Origin: JAODBJ01 sp963782465
GTDB lineage: Bacteria > Actinomycetota > Acidimicrobiia > IMCC26256 > PALSA-610
Direction: 5' to 3'
DNA length: 64,000 bases
NCBI GenBank assembly: GCA_963782465.1
Contig: CAWAJR010000003.1
Coordinates: forward strand, 248,001 to 312,000
Position 1 is the first letter of the stretch; each line of letters opens with the position of its first letter. The notes under the pieces are model-generated. The model searched no databases. It saw only the letters and a program-made list of their open reading frames with translations, and had not been told where the DNA came from. A program made the position numbers and the translations under genes. Below, piece by piece: positions 52,009 through 59,344 of this stretch.

Positions 52009-52545
52009 ATGACGACAATGGAACGCGATGAGCTGCGCGCGCGGCAGGCCCCGCTCAAACAGCAGTACCGGGACGATCCGAGCCGGGCGTTGGTCACGCT
52101 GACCGCCGAAGGCAAGCTCGACGACGGCATCGCGTGCTCGGTTGCGACCGGCCGCGCCATCGCCAAGGCCGGACTGCACCCCGCGACCGGCGGCGACGGG
52201 ACGCTGTTGTGCTCGGGCGACATGCTGCTCGAAGCGCTCGCGGCATGTGCCGGCGTCACGCTGCGCGCGGTTGCGACCTCGCTCGACATCGACGTTCGGG
52301 GTGGTGTGGTGCGTGTCGAGGGCGACCTCGACTTTCGCGGCACGCTCTCGGTCGCGAAAGACGCACCGGTCGGCTTCCGCGCGATCCGCGTCGAGTTCGA
52401 CCTCGACACCGATGCCGACGACGAGTCGCTCGCCACGCTGCTGCGCCTGACCGAGCGTTACTGCGTCGTGTTGCAGACACTCGCGAACTCGCCCGCGCTG
52501 GCCATGTCGAGATCGGTCGGAGCGCCCCGGCGCAACCAGGCATAA
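52009..52545 (+). CDS. OsmC family protein
   Basis: The 178-residue product has the OsmC fold, with both reactive cysteines: EALAACAGVTLRAVA (Cys80) and RYCVVLQTLAN (Cys152). OsmC/Ohr proteins reduce peroxides with thiols. The glutamine-rich N-terminal extension and long spacing suggest a general OsmC-like protein. Two ATGs at 52009 and 52018 are possible, and AGGAAGG lies just upstream, closer to the ideal for 52018. It is divergent from the sulfatase and is followed after 132 bases by the FMN reductase gene. Confidence 0.88.
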   Translation: MTTMERDELRARQAPLKQQYRDDPSRALVTLTAEGKLDDGIACSVATGRAIAKAGLHPATGGDGTLLCSGDMLLEALAACAGVTLRAVATSLDIDVRGGVVRVEGDLDFRGTLSVAKDAPVGFRAIRVEFDLDTDADDESLATLLRLTERYCVVLQTLANSPALAMSRSVGAPRRNQA

Positions 52546-52677
52546 CCGCCCCCGGGCCCGGTTGCGACCTGCGTTCGCGTCTCGCGCACCCGTGGCGAGG
52601 TCATCACGGGCGCGGGAAGGGCGCGCTCCTACCGTGCATGTCCAACCACCGCCGAACCAGGGAACGAGGGACCACCA

Positions 52678-53218
52678 ATGCTCGTACAGGTCATCACCGG
52701 AACCACGCGCGAGGGTCGCTTCAGCGAGAAGGTCGCACGATGGGTGATGGACCGGCTCGGGCACCGAACCGACTTCGACGTCGAACCCGTCGATCTGCGC
52801 GACCACCCGCGCGCGACGACGTGGCGCGGCTCGGTCGCGCGCGCTCGATCGCGCCGACGGTTTCGTCGTGCTGACCGCGGAGTACAACCACGGCTACCCG
52901 GCGGTGTTGAAGAACGCGATGGACTGGACGTTCGTGGAGTGGCGGCGCAAACCGATCAACTTCGTCGGGTGGGGCAACGTCGGCGGTGCCCGCGCGATCG
53001 AGCAATTGCGCACCGTGGCGGTCGAGTACGAGATGGCGCCGCTGCGCCATGCGGTGCACATCCTGCCCGCCGTGATGATCGCGTCGCGCCAGGGCGGCGA
53101 CCCTCACGACATCTCGGTGTTCGCCCCCCTCGAAGCGAAGCTCACCTTGCTGGCCGACGACCTCGCCTGGTGGGCCGCGGCCCTCGCCGCGGCACGAGAA
53201 CCGGTCGCGCAACCCTGA
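52678..53218 (+). CDS. NADPH-dependent FMN reductase family protein, frameshifted
   Basis: The product (about 180 residues once corrected) opens LVQVITGTTREGRFSEKVARWV, with the FMN-phosphate loop G-T-T-R-x-G-R-x-S. It continues VDLRDHP, then shifts frame at a GCGCGC dinucleotide run (52835-52848) into LDRADGFVVLTAEYNHGYPAVLKNAMDW, the conserved FMN-binding and dimer region E-Y-N-x-x-x-P-x-x-L-K-N-x-x-D/W. The net change is one base gained or two lost, as expected for slippage in a dinucleotide repeat. The ATG at 52678 is preceded by CAAT; weak ribosome site. It would be a flavodoxin-like NAD(P)H reductase. Confidence 0.88.
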
Positions 53219-53243
53219 CGCCGCGCCGCGGCGGGCGAGCGGG

Positions 53244-54110
53244 TCAGCGCAGCTTGACGTGGTGCTCGGTCGGGTGCGCGGCGCCGCGCTCGGGGGTGTT
53301 GTAGTGCTCGTGATCGAGGATGTGCGCCAGGTAGATCTGCTCGTGCCACGGGAGGTTGGCCTCGGAACGGGGGAGGTCGTACCGCAACGCCTTGACCTGC
53401 GCGAGCTTGCGTTGTTCGTGCGTCGCGTTGAAGTCGTTGATCGCGGCCGCCTCACCGTTGAGCTCGCAGTACAGCCAGCCGTAGAGGTCGTCGAAGTAGA
53501 AGACGGGCCTCGGGAGCAACTTCGCGCTCGGCGCGTCGAGGATGCGAAGCGCGTGCATCGTCGAGGAGTAGTAGTCGAGGTCGATCGACACGAAGCCGAT
53601 CGGTGGGTGCTCGCCGGCGATGAACGGCGCCACCGTTTCGTCGACGAGGCCGAGCACGAGTTCGGCCCGGTCGAGCCGGGCGCGCAGCGCGGCCTCGTCC
53701 ATCTTGAAGTCGCCTTCGCGCAGGTGCGCGGGCACGTCGCGGTAGTCCTGCGGCGCGGGGAGACCACAGGCCGAGTCGAAGCCGAACCGTTCGATCTTCA
53801 CGCCGAAGAGGTCTTCGGCGATATCGGCCGCGGATTCGAGCGCGACCAGGCCGTTGCCGCCGGCGACGCCGAACTCCATCACCGAGATGGCCGGAAGGCC
53901 CAGGTTCGAGGCCGTACGCGCCGCGAGCAACGTCGACCACACGTACTGGGGGTAACGGCCGCCGGCGCCCTGCGCCCGGGCCCAGGCGAAGGTGTCTCGC
54001 AGCCGCCCGTCGCGACCCGGCCGCGCCGGGGCCGGCGCGTCGTCGATGAGCCGCCGGGCCCGATCGACCGTCCGCCGCACCATCTTCCGTGCTTCTTCCT
54101 GCACGCGCAC
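53244..54110 (-). CDS. class I SAM-dependent methyltransferase (TylF/MycF-like)
   Basis: The 288-residue product has TFAWARAQGAGGRYPQYVW, then the SAM motif VMEFGVAGGNGLVAL, FGFDSACGLPAPQDYRDVP, and a metal-type stretch IGFVSIDLDYYSSTMHAL. The last fits the TylF/macrocin-O-methyltransferase-like group, with its metal-binding acidic residues in D-x-D. These enzymes methylate sugar hydroxyls or hydroxamates. The GTG at 54110 has GGGAGG upstream; an ATG at about 54083 is also in frame. It is divergent from the padR operon across 153 bases. Confidence 0.78.
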   Translation of the reverse strand: MRVQEEARKMVRRTVDRARRLIDDAPAPARPGRDGRLRDTFAWARAQGAGGRYPQYVWSTLLAARTASNLGLPAISVMEFGVAGGNGLVALESAADIAEDLFGVKIERFGFDSACGLPAPQDYRDVPAHLREGDFKMDEAALRARLDRAELVLGLVDETVAPFIAGEHPPIGFVSIDLDYYSSTMHALRILDAPSAKLLPRPVFYFDDLYGWLYCELNGEAAAINDFNATHEQRKLAQVKALRYDLPRSEANLPWHEQIYLAHILDHEHYNTPERGAAHPTEHHVKLR

Positions 54111-54203
54111 GCCGCCTCCCGTCCGAAGTCAGCCGCCGCCCCACACACCCCAGGGCCTCATGATCGCATTCCGCGCGTCGCGGAGCACGGTCCGCAACAT
54201 CAC

Positions 54204-54232
54204 TTGACATCGGATGCCCAAATCGGGATACT
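54204..54232 (+). promoter_or_regulatory. canonical sigma-70-type promoter of padR
   Basis: TTGACA (54204-54209) and GATACT (54227-54232) are separated by exactly 17 bases, the optimum spacing. The padR ATG follows at 54264 with GGAGGA at 54253-54258, so the 5' leader would be about 25 bases. It is overlapped at its -10 box by the inverted repeat described next. Confidence 0.8.
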
Positions 54233-54244
54233 CGATTTCGAGTA
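54229..54244. promoter_or_regulatory. inverted repeat overlapping the padR -10 box, probable PadR operator
   Basis: TACTCGA (54229-54235) and TCGAGTA (54238-54244) are perfect inverted repeats separated by TT. The left arm covers the last bases of the -10 box, so a bound dimer would block RNA polymerase. Autoregulation by the PadR protein encoded 20 bases downstream is the simplest reading. Confidence 0.7.
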
Positions 54245-54263
54245 ATCGACCTGGAGGAATCTG

Positions 54264-54965
54264 ATGGCTCGATCGGCCCCATCGACCCGGCGGGTACGGA
54301 ACCTCCTCGCGCTCGCCATCCTCAGCTGCCTGAGCGAACGGCCCATGCACCCGTACGAGATCTCGACGACGCTGCGCAGCCGGGGCAAGGAGAACAGCAT
54401 CAAGCTGAACTACGGCTCGCTCTACTCGGTCGTCGAAGCCCTGCAGAAGCACGGCTTGATCACCGCGCAGGAAACCTCCCGCGACGGCCGCCGGCCCGAG
54501 CGCACGATCTATGCCATCACCGACGCCGGCCGCAACGAGTTCGAAGACTGGCTCGCCGAGCTGCTCTCGACACCGGTCCGGGAGTTCACCTCGCTCGAGG
54601 CCGGCTTGTCGCTCATGCCCGGCCTCCCGCCCGATGAGGTCGCGGCGCTGCTCGACCTGCGGGCGGAGAAGCTGCGCGTCGAGTTGCGCTTGGTCGACGC
54701 GCAGCGGGCCGAAGCGGCCGAGATGGCGTTGCCGGAGCTGTTCCTCGTCGAAGGCGAGTACCACCGCTGCATGGTGAAGGCCGAGCTCGACTTCGTGACC
54801 GACCTCGCCGAGCGCGTCCGCACCGGTGCCTTCGGCGGCACGAAGGCATGGCGGCGGATGCACGAGTTGCGCGACGAAGGCATCTCGTTCGAAGAGATCA
54901 TGAAAGACCCCGTCGGCCACCTCGGAGAGGAGGCACGCGCGCTCGCACCCCACGACACCGACTGA
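54264..54965 (+). CDS. PadR-family transcriptional regulator
   Basis: The 233-residue product has the PadR winged helix: NLLALAILSCLSERPMHPYEISTTL and KLNYGSLYSVVEALQKHGLI, ending RTIYAITDAGRNEFEDWLAELL. A C-terminal helical dimerisation domain (about 110-205, ALLDLRAEKLRVELRLVDAQRAEAAEMA) follows, of the Vir_act_alpha_C type, which senses a ligand. PadR proteins repress efflux and detoxification genes. The ATG at 54264 has GGAGGA five bases upstream. It is followed by the ABC-2 exporter at 55132, its likely target. It carries its own promoter and operator. Confidence 0.93.
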   Translation: MARSAPSTRRVRNLLALAILSCLSERPMHPYEISTTLRSRGKENSIKLNYGSLYSVVEALQKHGLITAQETSRDGRRPERTIYAITDAGRNEFEDWLAELLSTPVREFTSLEAGLSLMPGLPPDEVAALLDLRAEKLRVELRLVDAQRAEAAEMALPELFLVEGEYHRCMVKAELDFVTDLAERVRTGAFGGTKAWRRMHELRDEGISFEEIMKDPVGHLGEEARALAPHDTD

Positions 54966-54997
54966 CCTGACTCACCTGACTGACCTGACTGACCTGA
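54962..54997. repeat. four copies of a 9-base tandem repeat
   Basis: CTGACCTGA occurs four times in tandem from 54962 to 54997, with one substitution in the second copy (CTCACCTGA). The first copy overlaps the padR stop codon (TGA at 54963-54965), so the array is almost wholly noncoding. Confidence 0.85.
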
Positions 54998-55004
54998 AAC
55001 CGAA

Positions 55005-55039
55005 GCCCCTGGCCGGTGCGCGAACACCGGGCCAGGGGC
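55005..55039. terminator. strong hairpin between padR and the ABC-2 exporter
   Basis: GCCCCTGGCCGGTG (55005-55018) pairs with CACCGGGCCAGGGGC (55025-55039) with one bulged base and a six-base loop. It could be a terminator for padR or an attenuator for the downstream exporter genes. No U-run follows. Confidence 0.5.
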
Positions 55040-55131
55040 CGAACACCCGAGCCGAAACCGCAGACGGCCCGTCTCGAGGCGCATCCACACGATAGGCGTC
55101 GCGGTCTCGGCTCCCGATCCCCCAAGGGAGC

Positions 55132-56133
55132 ATGATGACCATTGCACCACCGGCTTCGGCCGGGTCGCGGGCCGCGCTGTCGGCCGTCGACCTCGTCAAG
55201 ACCTACAAGAACAAGCGAGGCGCACCGCCGGTTCGCGCCCTCGACGGACTCTCGATCGCGGTCGAAACCGGCTGCGTGTTCGCGTTGCTCGGCCCCAACG
55301 GGGCGGGGAAGTCGACCACCGTCAAGGTCCTCACGACACTGTCGCGACCCGACGCGGGCACGGCCCGCGTCGCCGGGTTCGACGTCCTTCGCGATCCCGA
55401 TGCCGTCCGGCACATGATCGGTTTCGTCTCGCAGAACGCGTCGAGCGATCCGATGTCGACGGCGCGCGAGAACCTCGTGCTCGCCGGGCGCGTGCAAGGC
55501 ATGTCGAGGGCGTCGGCTCGGGCGCGAGCGCAGGAGTTGTTGTCGCGCTTCGACCTCGCCGACGCGGCCGACCGGCTGACGAAGACGTTCTCGGGCGGGA
55601 TGGCCCGCAAGCTCGACGTCGCGATCGGGTTGATGCACCGACCGCGCGTGCTGTTCCTCGACGAACCCACGACCGGCCTCGACCCCGAAGCGCGCAGCGA
55701 GATGTGGGGCGAGATCTCGCGGCTGTCCGACATCGAGAACGTGACCGTCCTCCTCACGACGCACTACCTGGAGGAAGCCGACCAGCTCGCCGACCGACTC
55801 GCGATCGTCGACCACGGTCGAGTCGTCGTCGAAGGCACGCCGGAAGCGTTGAAGAACGAACTGCGCGGGGACACCGTGCACATCGAGATGAACACCGTCG
55901 CCGACGCGGCCGGAGCGGTACCCGTGCTGTCGCGGGTGAGTGCCATCCGCGACATCAGCGTCGACGGCGCGAACCTTCGCGCGCGGGCCGAGAGCGGCGC
56001 GCGTGCCGTACCGGCGTTGCTCGCCGCACTGGAGGACGCGGGCTACGCGGTCGCGTCCGTGACCGTTGCCCGCCCGTCGCTCGACGACGTCTACCTGCGC
56101 TACGCGGGCCGCAGCTTCGAGGAGGCCGCATGA
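55132..56133 (+). CDS. DrrA-type ABC exporter ATP-binding protein
   Basis: The 333-residue product has Walker A GPNGAGKSTTVKV, then a signature FSGGMARKLDVAIGL, Walker B LFLDEPTTGLDPEAR and the H-loop TTHYLEEADQLADRLAIV. This is the DrrA/NodI group of drug-resistance exporters, whose C-terminal extension (about 250-333, RYAGRSFEEA end) regulates the partner permease. ATG at 55132 or 55135; AGGGAG lies just upstream. It overlaps the permease gene by four bases (ATGA). The PadR regulator upstream is its likely repressor. Confidence 0.93.
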   Translation: MMTIAPPASAGSRAALSAVDLVKTYKNKRGAPPVRALDGLSIAVETGCVFALLGPNGAGKSTTVKVLTTLSRPDAGTARVAGFDVLRDPDAVRHMIGFVSQNASSDPMSTARENLVLAGRVQGMSRASARARAQELLSRFDLADAADRLTKTFSGGMARKLDVAIGLMHRPRVLFLDEPTTGLDPEARSEMWGEISRLSDIENVTVLLTTHYLEEADQLADRLAIVDHGRVVVEGTPEALKNELRGDTVHIEMNTVADAAGAVPVLSRVSAIRDISVDGANLRARAESGARAVPALLAALEDAGYAVASVTVARPSLDDVYLRYAGRSFEEAA

Positions 56134-56993
56134 ACACCATGACCGAAAACCTTTCGGCGGGCTCCGCGCCCACGACCGTCGCGCTGCCTGTGCCGGCCCG
56201 GAACTTCGGTGGGGTCCCGCAGCTGGTGCGCCACTCCGGTTACCTCACCGTGCGATCGTTGCGGACGCTGCTGCGGCAGCCGTCGTACGCGATCGCAACC
56301 CTCGTGCAGCCGATCATCTGGCTGCTGCTGTTCGGCCAGTTGTTCCGTTCCGTCGTGCACCTGAACGGCTTCGGCGGTTCCGGTTCGTACCTCGAATTCA
56401 TCACGCCGGGCGTGATCGTGATGACCGCGCTCTTCTCGAGCGGCTGGGCCGGCACCATCTACATCGAGGACATGCACCGCGGCGTGATGGACCGGTTGCT
56501 CGCGTCACCGGTGCGGCGCGGTGCAATGATGATCGGCACCCTGGCGTACCAGGCACTCACCACCGTGCTGCAGACCGCAGTCGTGTTCGCGATCGCGTAC
56601 CTCGCCGGCGCCCGCTTCCCGGGTGGTGCGACGGGTATCGGGATCACGGTGCTCGCCGCCGTGCTGATCTCGGTGATCATCGCGTCGCTGTCGAACGCAC
56701 TCGCGCTGCTCTTGCGCCAGCAGGAGGCCCTGATCGGGATCAGCCAGTTCGTGGTGTTGCCGTTGCAGTTCCTCTCGTCGGCGATCATGGACACACGACT
56801 GGCGTCACCGTGGCTGCGCCACGTCGCGCGGTACAACCCGGTCGATTGGGCGGTGGTCGCATCCCGCCAGGCACTCTCGGCCGGCACGCAATGGGGTGCG
56901 GTGTGGCCTCGCCTCGCGTGCCTCGCCGCGCTCGCGTCGGCGATGGCCTGGCTCGCCACCAGAGCCTTCGGCACCTACCAGCGGTCGATCTGA
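56130..56993 (+). CDS. ABC-2 exporter permease (DrrB-like)
   Basis: The 287-residue product has about six transmembrane helices and the ABC-2 signature: LRTLLRQPSYAIATLVQPIIWLLLFGQLF near the start and a central IYIEDMHRGVMDRLLASPVRRGAMMIGTL (E-D-x-x-x-G-x-x-D/E-x-L-L-A-x-P-V-x-R). ARYNPVDWAVVASRQAL near the end is typical of DrrB. It forms the membrane channel with the ATPase at 55132. The ATG at 56130 overlaps the ATPase stop. Substrate unknown. Confidence 0.93.
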   Translation: MNTMTENLSAGSAPTTVALPVPARNFGGVPQLVRHSGYLTVRSLRTLLRQPSYAIATLVQPIIWLLLFGQLFRSVVHLNGFGGSGSYLEFITPGVIVMTALFSSGWAGTIYIEDMHRGVMDRLLASPVRRGAMMIGTLAYQALTTVLQTAVVFAIAYLAGARFPGGATGIGITVLAAVLISVIIASLSNALALLLRQQEALIGISQFVVLPLQFLSSAIMDTRLASPWLRHVARYNPVDWAVVASRQALSAGTQWGAVWPRLACLAALASAMAWLATRAFGTYQRSI

Positions 56994-57056
56994 CCATCGA
57001 TCTGAGCCCATCGCGCGGGCGCGGGTCGCACGCTCTCAGCGTCCTGTCATTTCGCA

Positions 57057-57908
57057 ATGCGTACGGTCCGCGCCCGCGTGACCGAAGCCACCACCAACTC
57101 GACCAATCCCACCAATGTCGCCCTGACGAAGGTGCCGCAGGTGACCTTGCTGTTCTGGGTCACCAAGGTGCTGACAACGGGTATGGGCGAGACGACGTCC
57201 GACTACCTGACGCACCGCATCGATCCCGCCGTCGCGGCCGTGCTCGGCCTGATCGCGTTCGCCGCCTCGATGGTCGTCCAGTTCGCGACCCGCCGGTACG
57301 TCGCATGGGCATACTGGCTGGCCGTCGTCATGGTGAGCGTGTTCGGCACCATGGCCGCCGACGCGATGCACGTGAAACTCGGCATCCCCTATGTGGAGTC
57401 GACCGCGTTCTACGTCGTCGTCCTGGCGGCGATCCTCGGCCTCTGGTACCGGACCGAAGGAACGCTGTCGATCCACAGCATCTACACGCGACGCCGGGAA
57501 GCGTTCTACTGGGCGACGGTGCTCGCCACCTTCGCGCTCGGTACCGCGGTCGGCGACATGACCGCGATCACGCTGCATCTCGGCTACTTCTCGTCCGGCG
57601 TGATGTTCGCCGTCCTCATCGCGATCCCGGCGTTGGCCCACTGGCGTCTGCGGATGAACGCGATCTTCTCGTTCTGGTTCGCCTACGTGCTGACGCGACC
57701 GTTGGGCGCGTCGTTCGCCGACTGGTTGGGCGTGACGAGAGCTCGCGGCGGTCTCGGTTACGGCACGCTGCGCGTCAGCATCGCACTCTTGGCTGCCATC
57801 GTGCTGTTCGTCGCGTACCTGGCGAGCCGGCAGCAGGCTGCCGAACCCGACGGCACGTTCGCGACCCTGCCCGGCGCGGGCGCACGCATCTCCTACGAAG
57901 AAGCGTGA
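57057..57908 (+). CDS. COG4705-type multipass membrane protein, function unknown
   Basis: The 283-residue product has about eight transmembrane helices and the pattern VTLLFWVTKVLTTGMGETTSDYL, followed by GIPYVESTAFYVVVLAAILGLWYRTEGTLSIHSI and SFWFAYVLTRPLGASFADWLG. This is the COG4705 uncharacterised membrane-anchored family. I recall G-E-T-x-x-D-Y/F-L and R-P-L-G-A-S-x-A-D-W/L as its conserved motifs. The ATG at 57057 has only a weak ribosome site. It follows the ABC exporter by 63 bases and may be in the same operon. It overlaps the 3' end of the convergent PQQ-repeat gene by 16 bases. Confidence 0.75.
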   Translation: MRTVRARVTEATTNSTNPTNVALTKVPQVTLLFWVTKVLTTGMGETTSDYLTHRIDPAVAAVLGLIAFAASMVVQFATRRYVAWAYWLAVVMVSVFGTMAADAMHVKLGIPYVESTAFYVVVLAAILGLWYRTEGTLSIHSIYTRRREAFYWATVLATFALGTAVGDMTAITLHLGYFSSGVMFAVLIAIPALAHWRLRMNAIFSFWFAYVLTRPLGASFADWLGVTRARGGLGYGTLRVSIALLAAIVLFVAYLASRQQAAEPDGTFATLPGAGARISYEEA

Positions 57909-59238
57909 CGGAACGCCTGAATGTGGTTGTTCGTGGCGATGATCACCGTGTCGTTGGCGATGGTCGGCGACGAGAAGTGCTGCGCGGCGCCGACACTGAT
58001 CGACTGGCGCACCGCGCCGGTGGCGGGATCAAGGGCGTAGAGCACGCCCGAATTGACGCCCATCACCCAGACGCTGTTCCCGCCGAACACCGGTGAGCCG
58101 TTCGCGTCCGCGGGCCGCGCCACGCGAGGCTGAGGCTCGGCTTGCTGCCGAGCGTCAGGCCGCGCGTCCCGTCGAGGCACTCCACGTACACCATGCCCGG
58201 GCTCGTCGCGTTGCCACCCGTGGAGTTGCACGACAACGAGAGTGACGTGACCTGGCCGCCGATGCCGCCCGGCGCCGACTGCCGCAGGATGAAGGCGAGG
58301 CCACCCTTGCCCGCCTGGAACACGTACCCGTCGGGCAGGATCACCGGGCCCGTCGAACCGATCTCGATGCCATGCTGGTTGAGGCTCGCCCAACCCTTCG
58401 GCGCCCAGTAGCCGAGCAGATCGAGGGTGGGGGAGAGCTTCAGCACACTCGTCGTGTAGTCGTAGGTCGTGGTCGAGGTGCCGTCGCCAGTCGCGACCCA
58501 CACGTTCCCGTCGGGATCGATGGCCGGGCCGGCGGGCGCCCAGATCGACCCGCGATTGATGCTCGGCACGGTGTACACGAGCGGCTCGGAACCGTCGGTC
58601 TTCACGCTCACGACCTTGCCGTGGTACTGGCCGCAGTCGCTCCCGCCGTAGCCCCAGTAGACGCGGCCATTGCCGAGCGCGAGAGCCGGCCGTTCGTGGT
58701 CCATGAGGTTGTCGACGCCCGGGGGATCGGCCGAAACGTTCACCTTGATCGCGCCGCTCCCGGTGTCGAGGCCGACGAATTGGTGACGCACCGGCCCGGC
58801 GAGTTCGGCGACCACGTAGATCGTGTTGCTGGTCGGGTCGATCACCGGCGTACCGGTGATGCCGAGGGGGTCGATGTCGAGCGGGCACGGCACGGTGTTC
58901 GCGGCGACGGGGGAGCCGAGGTGCTGGCTCCAGACGACCGCGCCGGTCGAGAGGCTCAACGCGTAGACGGTGTCGTTCTCGGTCGCGACGTACACGCGGT
59001 TGTTGTAGACGAGCGGTTCCGCGTAGACCGACCCGTCGAGGGTCGGCGACATCCACGAGCGCGCCACGGGAACGATGTCGGGCGCGGCCGTGACCGCTCC
59101 CGTGTGGCCCTGGTCGAAGTGGTACTGCGCCCACGTCGGCCCGCAGCCGGCGCCGAGGACCACGGCGACGATCGCGAGAAGTCGCCACGCGCTGCTGCGC
59201 CCGCCCGCGCCGCGCCACCCACCCGAAATCCTGCTCAT
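57893..59238 (-). CDS. PQQ-repeat (beta-propeller) lipoprotein, frameshifted
   Basis: The corrected product (about 448 residues) has a signal peptide with lipobox, LLAIVAVVLGAGC. A propeller then follows with repeats such as VYVATENDTVYALSLSTGAVVWSQHLG and VSVKTDGSEPLVYTVPS. At about 58109-58115 the frame shifts (one base lost) from LSLAWRGP to ADANGSPVFGG, ending GVLYALDPATGAVRQSISVG and ATNNHIQAFR, the last repeats. Such proteins (BamB/PQQ-like) act on the outer face of the membrane, as quinoprotein-like or scaffolding proteins. ATG at 59238 with AAGGA; a GTG at 59253 adds five residues. Confidence 0.82.
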
Positions 59239-59344
59239 CGCCGCATCCTTCACCGGCGCGGCGCGCTTCTCAACTTGTCGCGCGCCGACCGCGCGACATT
59301 CACACCGGCTTCGTACAGTTCGAGCGCTATGTGCCGCCGGGCGT

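Noticed and set aside
54962..54997. CRISPR-like repeat array
   Set aside because: The units are 9 bases with no spacers, so it is a simple tandem repeat.
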